A stretch of DNA of 64,000 nucleotides from Nitrincola salilacus. Lineage in GTDB: Bacteria > Pseudomonadota > Gammaproteobacteria > Pseudomonadales > Balneatricaceae. This document shows positions 43,358 through 52,414 of the stretch, piece after piece. A program made the position numbers and the translations under genes. The stretch's first letter is position 1. Each line of letters opens with the position of its first letter. The notes beneath the pieces are model-generated. The model ran no database searches. It saw nothing but the letters and a program-made list of their open reading frames with translations, and was not told the origin of the DNA. The DNA lies in assembly GCF_046271865.1 (NCBI RefSeq), contig NZ_CP176580.1:2046001-2110000 (forward strand), in the 5' to 3' direction.

Positions 43358-45472
43358 TTGCTCGAAAGTGATCTCAAAAAAGAGATTCAGACCGCCTACA
43401 CCCGTTTTCTCGAAAGCAGGGAATTGCGTGCCCGGCCTGCTCAGAAGCAGATGATCGGCGCTGTCGCGCGTGTGCTGGGTGCCATTCGTCAGGGAGACAA
43501 GGGCGAGCGTCTGGGTGAAAATCATGTGACCCTTGTTGAGGCTGGCACAGGTACAGGCAAAACGGTTGCCTATTTAATTGCTGCTCTTCCGATAGCGCGT
43601 CGTCGTGAACTCAAACTGGTAATCTCCACCGCGACGGTCGCGCTCCAGGAGCAGTTGATCAGCAAGGATCTGCCAGAGTTGGCACAGCACTCGGGGCTGA
43701 TCTTCAGTTTTGCTCTGGCCAAAGGGCGAGGGCGATATCTGTGCCTGAACAAGGTTGAGCATTGCCTGGAGCGTCAGGAAAACCTGGGGCAGATCGCACT
43801 CTATGAGGATGAGATCGAGGAGCGCTTGCCCGAGTCTTCATTGCTGCTCTATCGCACACTGATGGAGCGCTACGCGGCAGGAGAGTGGGATGGTGATCGT
43901 GATCGCCTTGAGCTTGAGGTGGCTGATGAGCTCTGGCAACCACTGACCAGTGATCATATGCAGTGCAGTAACCGGCGCTGCAGTAATTTCAGTGTCTGCC
44001 CCTTTTATCGCTCGCGTGACAGGATGGCGGAAGCGGATCTGATTGTGGCCAACCATGATCTGGTGCTGGCTGACCTGGCGCTCGGCGGCGGCGCGATTCT
44101 GCCTGAGCCGTCTGAAACCCTCTATATTTTCGACGAGGGCCATCATCTTTCAGATAAGGCCTCCAATCATTTTGCCTACTCCATGCGCATTGGTGCCAGT
44201 CAGAAGCTGATCGGCATTCTTGAGAAAAAACTCAATCAGTTGGCTCAGGAAACAGGTTCTACTCAACTGGCCGATTATGTCGGGCGAATGCAGCAGCCGG
44301 GTGCCGATTTGTATCGTGCACTGGGTCAGTTTGAAGTATTGGCGTCTTTACTTGAGTTCAGCGACGAACGAAATCAGTCAGCCCGTTATCGTTTTCCGGG
44401 AGGTGTTTTACCGGATAGCTGGCATGCGCCGGCTCAGGAAATCGCATTCTGTTGCGACAGGGTGGGGCAACTGCTTGAGCAGATATCTGATCTTCTCAAA
44501 GAGGGAATGGAGGGGGCCAGCAGCGAGGTCGCGCGAGCCGATGCGGAGTTGTGGTATCCTCAGATTGGTGTTTTCTGGAGTCGGATACAGCATCTGGGTT
44601 GGCTGGCAGGCAGTTACGCGCGGCCAGATCCCGAGGGTTCGACTCCGGTTGCACGTTGGATTATCAGGGTCGAGGCCGGGCATGCGCAGGATTTTGAATG
44701 TCGCAGCAGCCCCGTGTCAGTGGCGGATACGTTACGAGAACATCTGTGGGAGTCGTGCTTTGGTGCGCTGGTAACATCGGCTACCCTGACTTCGCTTGGG
44801 CGTTTCGATCGTATCTGCAGCAGCCTGGGGCTGGCTGAAGATACAACATGTGAGCGACTGTTCAGCCCCTTCGATCACTACAATGCTGCCGTGCTGGAAG
44901 TGCCTCAGATGCGCACTGATCCAAGCAGAGCACAGGAACATACGGAAGAGGTGGCCGAATATCTGAATCTGGAACTGGCTCAACTGACGGCTGTGCTGGT
45001 ATTGTTCAGCTCCTGGAAACAGATGCTGACAGTGCTTGATCGGCTGGATGATTCCGTGAAAAATAGCGTACTGGCTCAGGGGCAGTTGGCCAAAGGTGAG
45101 ATTCTCCGGCAGCATCGCTTGCGGCTTGATGAAGGTAAACCAAGCATCATTTTTGGATTAGCCTCCTTTGCCGAAGGGGTGGATCTGCCGGGCCACTATT
45201 TAACGGATGTGATTATTGCCAAGCTGCCATTCAGCGTGCCGGATGACCCGGTGGATGCGACTATGGCAGAATGGATAGAGCAACAGGGTGGCAATCCTTT
45301 CAATGACTGGATGGTACCCGCAACGGCAATGAAACTGACCCAGGCGGTTGGTCGATTGCTGAGAACCGAAAAGGATCATGGCCGTATCGTTATACTGGAT
45401 CGGCGCATCGTCAATAAACGTTATGGGCGCCAGATGTTGGATTCCCTGCCGCCTTTTCGCCGTCAATTTTAA
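43358..45472 (+). CDS. dinG: ATP-dependent DNA helicase DinG
   Basis: Iron-sulfur superfamily 2 helicase (704 residues) that unwinds R-loops and damaged replication intermediates. The cluster cysteines are visible: GRYLCLNKVEHC and the C-x4-C-x5-C set in CSNRRCSNFSVC. The Walker A is AGTGTGKT, the DEAH-type box is IFDEGHHL, and the C-terminal helicase motifs FGLASFAEGVDLPG and QAVGRLLRTEKD are intact. The start is TTG at 43358, with GGAG eight bases upstream. A LexA box lies in its promoter region. Confidence 0.94.
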   Translation: MLESDLKKEIQTAYTRFLESRELRARPAQKQMIGAVARVLGAIRQGDKGERLGENHVTLVEAGTGTGKTVAYLIAALPIARRRELKLVISTATVALQEQLISKDLPELAQHSGLIFSFALAKGRGRYLCLNKVEHCLERQENLGQIALYEDEIEERLPESSLLLYRTLMERYAAGEWDGDRDRLELEVADELWQPLTSDHMQCSNRRCSNFSVCPFYRSRDRMAEADLIVANHDLVLADLALGGGAILPEPSETLYIFDEGHHLSDKASNHFAYSMRIGASQKLIGILEKKLNQLAQETGSTQLADYVGRMQQPGADLYRALGQFEVLASLLEFSDERNQSARYRFPGGVLPDSWHAPAQEIAFCCDRVGQLLEQISDLLKEGMEGASSEVARADAELWYPQIGVFWSRIQHLGWLAGSYARPDPEGSTPVARWIIRVEAGHAQDFECRSSPVSVADTLREHLWESCFGALVTSATLTSLGRFDRICSSLGLAEDTTCERLFSPFDHYNAAVLEVPQMRTDPSRAQEHTEEVAEYLNLELAQLTAVLVLFSSWKQMLTVLDRLDDSVKNSVLAQGQLAKGEILRQHRLRLDEGKPSIIFGLASFAEGVDLPGHYLTDVIIAKLPFSVPDDPVDATMAEWIEQQGGNPFNDWMVPATAMKLTQAVGRLLRTEKDHGRIVILDRRIVNKRYGRQMLDSLPPFRRQF

Positions 45473-45496
45473 TGCTTAAGTCAGGAAGGCAATATT

Positions 45497-47167
45497 TTGA
45501 ATTCAGAAGCTGATAACAAACCTGCAGATGCTGTAGAAAACGCAGCAGGCACTACCGGCGAGACCACCAATAACGACAGAAAACCCAGGCGCAAGCGTCG
45601 TGACAGCCGTCGCGATACGAAGAAAACCTGGTCACCACTTGAGATATCCGTTCCCGCTGTGGACGACAAAACCCGGTTTCAGGATCTTAATCTGCCGGAT
45701 GAACTGATGCATGCGATCCATGATCTTGGCTTTGAATACTGCACGCCGATTCAGTCGGTCACTCTGGCGCAGGCGCTGGAAGGTAAAGACCTGATTGCCA
45801 AGGCGCAGACCGGTACAGGCAAGACCGCTGCGTTTCTGATCAGCGTGATCACCGACCTGCTCGACTACCCAATTGAAGGTAAACGTAAGCTGGCGGAACC
45901 TCGTGTTCTGATTCTGGCTCCGACCCGCGAACTTGCGCTGCAGATCGCTTCTGATGCAGAAGGGCTGATCAAATACAGCGATCTCAAAGTGGTATCGCTG
46001 GTGGGGGGTATGGATTTTGACAAACAGCGCAAAGAGCTGGCCAGTGGTCCAGTTGATCTGCTGGTGGCGACTCCCGGTCGTCTGATCGATTTTGTCAGAT
46101 CCAAAGATGTTGACCTTTATAATGTTGAAGTGCTGATCCTGGATGAAGCAGACAGAATGCTCAGCATGGGATTCATCCCTGATGTCAGAACTATCATCCG
46201 CCAGACACCCCGCAAAGGACCTGAGCGTCAGACAATGCTTTACAGCGCGACCTTCTCTGACGAGATCATGAATCTGGCCCGCCAGTGGACAGTTGATCCG
46301 GTTCAGTTTGAAATGGAGTCAGTGGGCGCAACGACAGACAATATCAGCCAGAAAGTATTTCTGGTGGCGGCATCCGATAAATACCGCCTGCTGCGCAATT
46401 ACCTGAACATTAATGGTGTTGATCGCGCCATCGTCTTCTGTAACCGTCGCAGTGAAACACGCAAGCTTGCCGAACGTCTGCAGCGTGATGGCCTCAAGGC
46501 ATCACTGATGTCGGGCGAAATTCCCCAGCACAAGCGTGTTAAAACTCTGGATGATTTCCGTAGCGGCAGGATTCAGGTATTGGTAGCAACTGATGTCGCT
46601 GGCCGAGGTATCCATATTGATGGTGTCACCCACGTGATCAACTATCAGCTTCCTGAAGATGCCGATGATTATGTACACCGTATCGGTCGTACTGGTCGTG
46701 CTGGTGCAAGCGGCACCTCTATCTGTTTCGCCTGTGAAAACGACTCCTTCCTGATCCCCGAGATCGAAGCGGAAACCGGCGTCAAGCTGGAGTGTATCCA
46801 TCCGGATGCTGAGCTGTTGAGCGACCTGCCTCAGACAATGCCTGTCGTTGAATCAGAACTTGAAACAGAGGTTGAATCAGAAGTTGAATCAGAAGTTGAA
46901 TCAGAGCTTGAGTCAGAGATTGTTGAGTCCGAGCATAAACCAGTGACTGAAACAGTCACAACAGAGCTGGACAATGCTGATGTAGTGGAAGATTCAACCG
47001 AGTCGGCTAAGGCTACCGACACTACCGACACTACCGACACTACCGACACTACCGACACTACCGATGCTACCGATGCTACAAGTACAGATGAGCCTGCCGC
47101 GAAGGAAGAGGCAGTAGAGGCAGTAGATGCAGCTGAGCCAGAGAGTAAACCAGCCAATCAGTCATGA
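45497..47167 (+). CDS. rhlB: DEAD-box RNA helicase RhlB
   Basis: ATP-dependent RNA helicase (556 residues), a partner of the RNA degradosome in other gammaproteobacteria. A basic N-terminal region (RKPRRKRRDSRRD) precedes the DEAD core: AQTGTGKT, PTRELA, VLILDEADRML, SATFSD and HRIGRTGRAG. After about residue 430 the tail is a low-complexity acidic region with VESE-type and TTD repeats. The start is TTG at 45497 behind AGGAAGG. The stop overlaps the next gene (ATGA). Confidence 0.93.
   Translation: MNSEADNKPADAVENAAGTTGETTNNDRKPRRKRRDSRRDTKKTWSPLEISVPAVDDKTRFQDLNLPDELMHAIHDLGFEYCTPIQSVTLAQALEGKDLIAKAQTGTGKTAAFLISVITDLLDYPIEGKRKLAEPRVLILAPTRELALQIASDAEGLIKYSDLKVVSLVGGMDFDKQRKELASGPVDLLVATPGRLIDFVRSKDVDLYNVEVLILDEADRMLSMGFIPDVRTIIRQTPRKGPERQTMLYSATFSDEIMNLARQWTVDPVQFEMESVGATTDNISQKVFLVAASDKYRLLRNYLNINGVDRAIVFCNRRSETRKLAERLQRDGLKASLMSGEIPQHKRVKTLDDFRSGRIQVLVATDVAGRGIHIDGVTHVINYQLPEDADDYVHRIGRTGRAGASGTSICFACENDSFLIPEIEAETGVKLECIHPDAELLSDLPQTMPVVESELETEVESEVESEVESELESEIVESEHKPVTETVTTELDNADVVEDSTESAKATDTTDTTDTTDTTDTTDATDATSTDEPAAKEEAVEAVDAAEPESKPANQS
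46847..46918 (+). repeat. Six 12-bp tandem repeats inside rhlB
   Basis: Variants of GTTGAATCAGAA repeat six times, in frame, encoding a VESE/LETE-type acidic tract. Copies differ at a few third positions and two first positions. Confidence 0.9.
47012..47074 (+). repeat. Seven 9-bp tandem repeats inside rhlB
   Basis: Seven 9-bp units of the form RCTACCGAY (first GCT ACC GAC, then ACT ACC GAC four times, then ACT ACC GAT and GCT ACC GAT) encode (A/T)TD triplets. The near-identity of the units is typical of a minisatellite that can change copy number without shifting the frame. Confidence 0.93.
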
Positions 47168-47376
47168 GTGATCGACACAATACCCGTCGCATCCGCAACC
47201 TGCTCGCGATTGTAATCAGTGCATTTTTTGCAGTCGTGGGGGTTGCCGGTTATCAGCGTACCAGCGATCCGATGCAGCTGATGCTGTTTCTGGCACTGGC
47301 TGTAGTCAGTCTGGTTCTGGTTATGATTGTTTTCAAAGGAATAGATAAGCTTCTGGATAGTCTTGATAAGGAGTAG
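47164..47376 (+). CDS. Small two-helix membrane protein
   Basis: A 70-residue protein with two membrane helices (LLAIVISAFFAVVGVAGY and MLFLALAVVSLVLVMIVF) and a charged end. The start ATG overlaps the rhlB stop, so it is likely translated with rhlB. No family was recognised; similar short membrane ORFs are common. Function unknown. Confidence 0.65.
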   Translation: MSDRHNTRRIRNLLAIVISAFFAVVGVAGYQRTSDPMQLMLFLALAVVSLVLVMIVFKGIDKLLDSLDKE

Positions 47377-47433
47377 CGTCATTAAATATGCCGATAGTTT
47401 TTCAACAACCTGTCAGGTCCGGAGTGGAAAGTT

Positions 47434-48465
47434 GTGAGTAAATCAGGCAAACCCGTCGCTGTACTGGGTGGCGGAAGCTTTGGTACGGTCATTGCCAATA
47501 TGATGGCGGAAAAGGGCGTGCCGGTACAATTCTGGATGCGCGATGCCGATCGGGCCGCCGAGGTGAATAGCAGTCGTCTCAATACACGTTATATTCCCGA
47601 TTATCCGTTATCTCCATCGCTGCATGCCACAGCGGATCTGGAAGAGGCGATCACTGGCGCTGAAGTGGTGTTCGTGTCGGTGCCGAGTAATGCATTTCGC
47701 AGCGTGATGCTTAAAGCAGCCCCTTTTCTGAAGCCAGAGCAGTTGCTGGTCAGCACCACCAAGGGGATAGAGGCGGGCACCTTCTGTCTGATGAGTGAAA
47801 TCATCAGCGATGTCTGCCCTGAATCGGCAGTGGGCGTACTCAGTGGGCCGAATCTGGCGAAGGAGATCGCGCAGCGCCAGTTGACGGCCAGTGTGGTTGC
47901 CAGTACGGATGCTGAACTTCGCAACAGGATTCAGGAGCTGCTTGGCAGTGCATATTTTCGTGTCTATGCCAGCAGTGACACCTATGGTGTTGAGCTGGGC
48001 GGTACGCTGAAGAATATCTATGCTATCGCCGCCGGTTTGAGCGTGGCGCTTGGTATGGGAGAAAACACCAAGAGCATGCTGATTACACGCAGCCTGGCCG
48101 AAATGAGCCGTTTTGCGGTATCCATGGGCGCCAACCCCATGACCTTTCTCGGCCTTGCCGGCGTCGGTGATCTGATCGTGACCTGTACCTCTCCACTGAG
48201 CCGTAACTTCCGAGTTGGTTTTGCACTGGGTTCGGGTAAAACGCTGGATCAGGCTGTGGCTGAGCTGGGTGAGGTGGCTGAAGGGGTCAACACACTGCAT
48301 CAGGTGCGAGACAAAGCACTGGAAAAAGAGATCTACATGCCGCTGGTTTCGGGTCTGTATGAAGTGGTGTTCAATGGCGCGCCCGTCACGGCTGTTGTTA
48401 AGGGCATGATGCTGAATGTTCAGAATTCTGATGTCGAGTTCGTATTGCCGAGGGGCGATGCATGA
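47434..48465 (+). CDS. gpsA: Glycerol-3-phosphate dehydrogenase [NAD(P)+]
   Basis: Makes sn-glycerol-3-phosphate from dihydroxyacetone phosphate for phospholipid synthesis. The 343-residue protein has the N-terminal NAD(P)-binding GGGSFGT motif, STTKGIEAGT, SGPNLAKEIA, the catalytic-Lys region ELGGTLKNIYAIAAG and the C-terminal GLAGVGDLIVTCTSPLSRN. The start is GTG at 47434 with GGAG upstream. It overlaps sixA by four bases. Confidence 0.96.
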   Translation: MSKSGKPVAVLGGGSFGTVIANMMAEKGVPVQFWMRDADRAAEVNSSRLNTRYIPDYPLSPSLHATADLEEAITGAEVVFVSVPSNAFRSVMLKAAPFLKPEQLLVSTTKGIEAGTFCLMSEIISDVCPESAVGVLSGPNLAKEIAQRQLTASVVASTDAELRNRIQELLGSAYFRVYASSDTYGVELGGTLKNIYAIAAGLSVALGMGENTKSMLITRSLAEMSRFAVSMGANPMTFLGLAGVGDLIVTCTSPLSRNFRVGFALGSGKTLDQAVAELGEVAEGVNTLHQVRDKALEKEIYMPLVSGLYEVVFNGAPVTAVVKGMMLNVQNSDVEFVLPRGDA

Positions 48466-48923
48466 AGCTGCTGCTGATTCGTCATGGTGAGGCGATGCCC
48501 TGGTCGCCATCCGGGGATGCCGGGCGAGAGTTGTCACCCAATGGTCGGCAGGAGGTGATCAGTATTCGGGAGCAGATACCGGAGCTATTGAGCAGCGTGT
48601 CACAGGTGCTGCATAGTCCCTATGTCAGGGCTGTGCAGACGGTAGATCTGTTGGCAGAGGGACTTCAGGTACCGTCAGTTGCGCTGGATGCTCTGGTTCC
48701 CGAGTCTACACCTATTCTGGCCTGTCAGGCGCTGGAGGCATATACAGCCAATTCATCCCTGTTGATTGTGACTCACCAGCCGTTGATCGGATGTTGGGTC
48801 AACTGGCTTTGTGAAGGCACGAATGCACAGCTATCCTGGGCGACGGCCCAACTGGCTGTTATCGAGGCAGACTGGCCAGCTGGTAATCTGGGGCAGCTGT
48901 TGGCCAGTCACTACCCGGCCTGA
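48462..48923 (+). CDS. sixA: Phosphohistidine phosphatase SixA
   Basis: A 153-residue phosphatase of the histidine phosphatase superfamily that removes phosphate from phosphohistidine proteins (ArcB or phosphotransferase components in E. coli). The catalytic RHGE (His8) is at the start, and LHSPYVRAVQTV and VTHQPLIG carry the second Arg and His. The ATG overlaps the gpsA stop (ATGA), suggesting translational coupling. Confidence 0.92.
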   Translation: MKLLLIRHGEAMPWSPSGDAGRELSPNGRQEVISIREQIPELLSSVSQVLHSPYVRAVQTVDLLAEGLQVPSVALDALVPESTPILACQALEAYTANSSLLIVTHQPLIGCWVNWLCEGTNAQLSWATAQLAVIEADWPAGNLGQLLASHYPA

Positions 48924-49000
48924 TATTGATCATTTTCCATCCGATGGCGGTTGCACCTGTGTTGTCTATGCTAGAGTGAGCAGAGTCAGGGAGATGCTTT

Positions 49001-49891
49001 ATGTTGCGGGAAGAGCTACTTGAAGGACTACTTGAAGGGCTGCGGGACGAGCTGCGGTTTGAAGTACAAGGACAGGAGATGGCTGCGATCGCCTGGGGAC
49101 CGGCTGATGGCAAGCCTGTGCTGGCTTTGCACGGCTGGCTGGATAATGCCGAAACCTTTTACCAGTTGGCACCGCGCCTCAAGGGCGTGAGGTTGATTGC
49201 CCTGGATATGATGGGGCATGGCCTGACATCTCATCGTCCCAGCAGTATGCCCTATTACATCTGGGATAATGTTTCTGATCTGTTGACCATTGCGGATGAG
49301 CTGGAGCTTGATCAGATTCACCTGCTGGGCCACTCGATGGGCGCTGCAGTCTCCTCTCTGGCGGCAGGCACCTTTCCGGATAGGGTGTCCAGTCTGGTGT
49401 TGCTTGAGGGGCTTGCCCCTCTGGTTTACAGTGCCGAGGAGTTGCCAGAGAAAATGGCAGATGCACTGCGCAAGCGTACGCGGCTGCGGCATCGCTCACC
49501 GCGTTTCTACAACACAATGCAGGAAGCGGTTACTGCGCGAATCAATGGTCGCTTTCCGGTGCCGGAAGAGGCTGCAGTTCGACTTGTCGGACGTGCCATC
49601 ATCAAAACAGAGCAGGGGTATCACTGGCGAACGGATGCCAGTGTGACATTACCATCCGTGGTCAGGCTGACAGAGCAGCAGGTCCGTGCCTTTCTGGAGC
49701 GTATTCGATGTCCATCACTCCTGTGTCTGGCAGAGCAGGGAATCTATCCTGAGTTGACCAAAACGCTTGCTACCTGCGTACAAGGTATCGAGAGTGACCT
49801 GTTCCCCGGATCTCACCATTTTCATCTTGAGCCGGAACCAGTGGTATCTCTGGCGGATCGTATAAACAGGTTCTATCTTTCAATAGGGTAG
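49001..49891 (+). CDS. Alpha/beta hydrolase
   Basis: A 296-residue alpha/beta-hydrolase-fold enzyme, most like serine-hydrolase-like (SERHL) proteins. The oxyanion region is ALHGWLDNAETF, the nucleophile Ser lies in LGHSMGAA, and a C-terminal FPGSHHFHLE supplies the catalytic His. The N-terminus contains two near-identical LLEGL units from an 11-base direct repeat (CTACTTGAAGG). GGGAG precedes the ATG by eight bases. The substrate is unknown. Confidence 0.85.
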   Translation: MLREELLEGLLEGLRDELRFEVQGQEMAAIAWGPADGKPVLALHGWLDNAETFYQLAPRLKGVRLIALDMMGHGLTSHRPSSMPYYIWDNVSDLLTIADELELDQIHLLGHSMGAAVSSLAAGTFPDRVSSLVLLEGLAPLVYSAEELPEKMADALRKRTRLRHRSPRFYNTMQEAVTARINGRFPVPEEAAVRLVGRAIIKTEQGYHWRTDASVTLPSVVRLTEQQVRAFLERIRCPSLLCLAEQGIYPELTKTLATCVQGIESDLFPGSHHFHLEPEPVVSLADRINRFYLSIG

Positions 49892-49941
49892 GCAACATTC
49901 TGTCGTGTCATGATGACGCTGGCCGGCAAACAGGAGTATGC

Positions 49942-50832
49942 ATGCAAAGATATATCATGAGAGCTCTGCAGATCACCGTAACCCTGCTGCTTATCAACCC
50001 GCTGGGTGCTGTCGTGCAGGCGTCGCTGCCGGAATGGTTAAAACCTGTGCCACTTTCAACATTGATTGACCGCAAAGAGGCGTATTCGGAAGATTATGTT
50101 TTTCCACTATCACAGATCTCTCGTATTCAAGGCCTTGTGCGCATGGAGAATGAGCTGCGTGTGAGCGGTAATCTTACACGTCATACCTATGAGCTGCTCG
50201 GTGGATATACCCCTGAGCAGGGGTTCAGCATGATCAGAGAGCAGTTACTTGAGAACAATGCTGAAATACTCTTTGAATGTAATTCGAGAAACTGTGGCGC
50301 CAGCAATCTCTGGGCAAATGATGTGTTCGGTTATGCAACGCTCTATGGTGCTGACAGAACCCAGTCCTATCTGGCTGCGAGTCATCCAGATGCACATATT
50401 GCCCTTTATACAATTCGCAGAGGGAATGGGCGTGTCTACATGCAGTTGGATGTCGTGTATAGAGATCCAGTGGAAGCGGGCGGCTTAGTCGAGGGAGCGG
50501 CCGGGGATGTGGGGCTGGAGTGGAGTGAGTTACTGTATGAGCGAGGCTATGCCGAGCTGACCGACTGGCCTGGGCAGGACACAGTTGCGATCAGAGCCTT
50601 GCAGAACCTGCTGGAAGCGGATGTCGATCTTAATTTGAGGCTAGTGGTCCATCTGGCCGGCATGGATGTTGAGCAGTCGCTGGCTGATGCGCAGGCATTG
50701 GCAATGCAGATTCGCGATCAGGTATTACAGGGTAGTGCTCAGTCAGACCGGCTTCAGGCTTATGGCGTCGGGGCTCTTGCGCCATCCGTGCTGGCGGGGC
50801 GGGATCGGGTGCTGGTGGTGATCAGCTACTAG
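49942..50832 (+). CDS. DUF4892 family exported protein
   Basis: A 296-residue protein with a signal peptide (ITVTLLLINPLGAVVQA) and the DUF4892 pattern (SNLWANDVFGYATLYGADRTQSYL, ECNSRNCG). Proteins of this family are found in Pseudomonas and relatives, with a C-terminal OmpA-like fold in some, and have no proven role. The last 11 bases overlap the convergent Smr gene. Confidence 0.8.
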   Translation: MQRYIMRALQITVTLLLINPLGAVVQASLPEWLKPVPLSTLIDRKEAYSEDYVFPLSQISRIQGLVRMENELRVSGNLTRHTYELLGGYTPEQGFSMIREQLLENNAEILFECNSRNCGASNLWANDVFGYATLYGADRTQSYLAASHPDAHIALYTIRRGNGRVYMQLDVVYRDPVEAGGLVEGAAGDVGLEWSELLYERGYAELTDWPGQDTVAIRALQNLLEADVDLNLRLVVHLAGMDVEQSLADAQALAMQIRDQVLQGSAQSDRLQAYGVGALAPSVLAGRDRVLVVISY

Positions 50833-51391
50833 CCAGCAACACGTATACAGCACCTGTGCCGCCATCTTTGGGTTGTGCTGAGCTGAAGGCCAGCACGCCG
50901 GGCAATTGGCGCAGCCAGTCATTGACTGACGACTTCAGTCGTGCTGGTTGACCAGGTTGGCTGTAAGCTTTGCCATGAACGATCAGAACGCATCTGGCGT
51001 TATCCCGGCGGGCGGATCGAATAAAACGACTGATCTGGTCACGTGCTTCTTCAACTGAGTAACCATGCAGATCCAGGCCTTGTTCCCAGGGGATATGGCC
51101 CTTGCGCAGTCGCTTAAGCTGGCGAAGCTGGACGCCCGGCACGGCAAACAGCAGATCATCTTCCGACTCCACGATCTCGGCGGCTTCTGAAGAGAGGCCG
51201 TCGATGAACCGCTCCGGCTCGACCGCTGCGGCTTCACGCCGGTAGTTGAGGCTGGGGTCGCGGTTGAGCTCCTTGCGGGATCGATGGCGTGTCAGATCGG
51301 CGCGATCATGTTGGATCGGCTTGACATCACCGACCGCCTTGGCAAAGTCGATATCCTCGTTGTTGCTTGGTACTTCCGGGTCATCAATCAT
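50822..51391 (-). CDS. Smr-domain endonuclease family protein
   Basis: A 189-residue protein with a C-terminal Smr domain: LDLHGYSVEEARDQIS, CVLIVHGKAYSQPGQP and GGTGAVYVLL. The Smr domain cleaves RNA or DNA; E. coli SmrB cuts mRNA at collided ribosomes. The gene is divergent from prmB, as smrB is in E. coli, but the VLIVHGK and GGTGAVYVLL motifs are closer to the SmrA type. Which role applies is left open. The N-terminal 80 residues are charged and probably flexible. Confidence 0.85.
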   Translation of the reverse strand: MIDDPEVPSNNEDIDFAKAVGDVKPIQHDRADLTRHRSRKELNRDPSLNYRREAAAVEPERFIDGLSSEAAEIVESEDDLLFAVPGVQLRQLKRLRKGHIPWEQGLDLHGYSVEEARDQISRFIRSARRDNARCVLIVHGKAYSQPGQPARLKSSVNDWLRQLPGVLAFSSAQPKDGGTGAVYVLLASS

Positions 51392-51453
51392 GGCATTCAG
51401 GGTGTTATTTCTTTAAGATTGGCGCAACTTAATTTCAGTTTATCAGGCAATTG

Positions 51454-52371
51454 ATGAAGATAGATCAGGCATCCGTTTGCGATGAGTTACATACCCTGCG
51501 CGATTATATCCGCTGGGCCCTCAGTGCATTCCATGAACATGAGATTTTTTACGGTCACGGCACTGACAATGCCTGGGATGAAGCCGTGCAGCTGGTATTC
51601 AATGCTGTACATCTGCCCTGGGACAGTCATCGCGAGCTGCTGGATGCGCGACTGACCATGACCGAAAAGCGGCGTATACTACACTATCTTCGCCAGCGCG
51701 TCGTGGATCGCAAGCCTTTACCCTACATTACCGGCGAAGCCTGGTTCATGGGGTTGCCATTTCATGTCGATGAGCGAGTGATCATACCTCGTTCACCAAC
51801 TGCCGAGTTGATCAGCAGTGAGTTTTCGCCTTGGCTTTCAGATACGCCGGTTGAGCATATTCTGGATCTCTGTACCGGTAGTGGCTGCATCGGTATTGCC
51901 AGCGCACTGGTGTTCGAGGAAGCGGAAGTGGATCTGGTTGATATTTCGGCCGATGCTCTTGAAGTGGCCGAAATCAACATAGCCCGGCATGCGTTGCAGG
52001 ACAGGGTAACGGCGATCCAGAGTGATCTGTTTAACGAACTGTCTGGTCGGCGGTATAATCTGATCATCAGCAACCCGCCCTATGTCGATGCGAATGACCT
52101 CGCGACCATGCCAGCTGAGTACCGGCATGAGCCTGAGCTTGCGCTGGGATCCGGGGAAGATGGGCTGGATATTACCCGTCGCATTCTGCGTGAGGCTGCC
52201 GACTACCTGACAGAGGATGGCCTTCTGGTGGTCGAGGTCGGAAACAGTGAAACACATATGATGGAACAGTTTCCTCAAATCCCGCTGATCTGGGTTGAGC
52301 TGGAGCAGGGGGGTAATGGCGTGTTTGTCATCACAGCCGCTGAACTGCGTCAGCATGCAAAACAAATTTAA
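51454..52371 (+). CDS. prmB: 50S ribosomal protein L3 glutamine methyltransferase
   Basis: SAM-dependent methyltransferase (305 residues) that methylates a Gln of ribosomal protein L3. It shows the SAM motif ILDLCTGSGCIGIASAL and the catalytic NPPY in ISNPPYVDAND. The PLPYITGEAWFMGLPFHVDERVIIPRSPTAELI region is typical of HemK-type enzymes. ATG 51454 is preferred to a TTG three bases before. It is followed by aroC after 43 bases, a pairing seen in E. coli and Pseudomonas. Confidence 0.94.
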   Translation: MKIDQASVCDELHTLRDYIRWALSAFHEHEIFYGHGTDNAWDEAVQLVFNAVHLPWDSHRELLDARLTMTEKRRILHYLRQRVVDRKPLPYITGEAWFMGLPFHVDERVIIPRSPTAELISSEFSPWLSDTPVEHILDLCTGSGCIGIASALVFEEAEVDLVDISADALEVAEINIARHALQDRVTAIQSDLFNELSGRRYNLIISNPPYVDANDLATMPAEYRHEPELALGSGEDGLDITRRILREAADYLTEDGLLVVEVGNSETHMMEQFPQIPLIWVELEQGGNGVFVITAAELRQHAKQI

Positions 52372-52414
52372 GACTGGCTGTCTTGTCAGTATCGTTTGAA
52401 AACAGGATTCAACT

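Noticed and set aside
46847..47074. CRISPR-like repeats
   Set aside because: The units are short, contiguous, in frame and inside rhlB; there are no spacers or cas genes.
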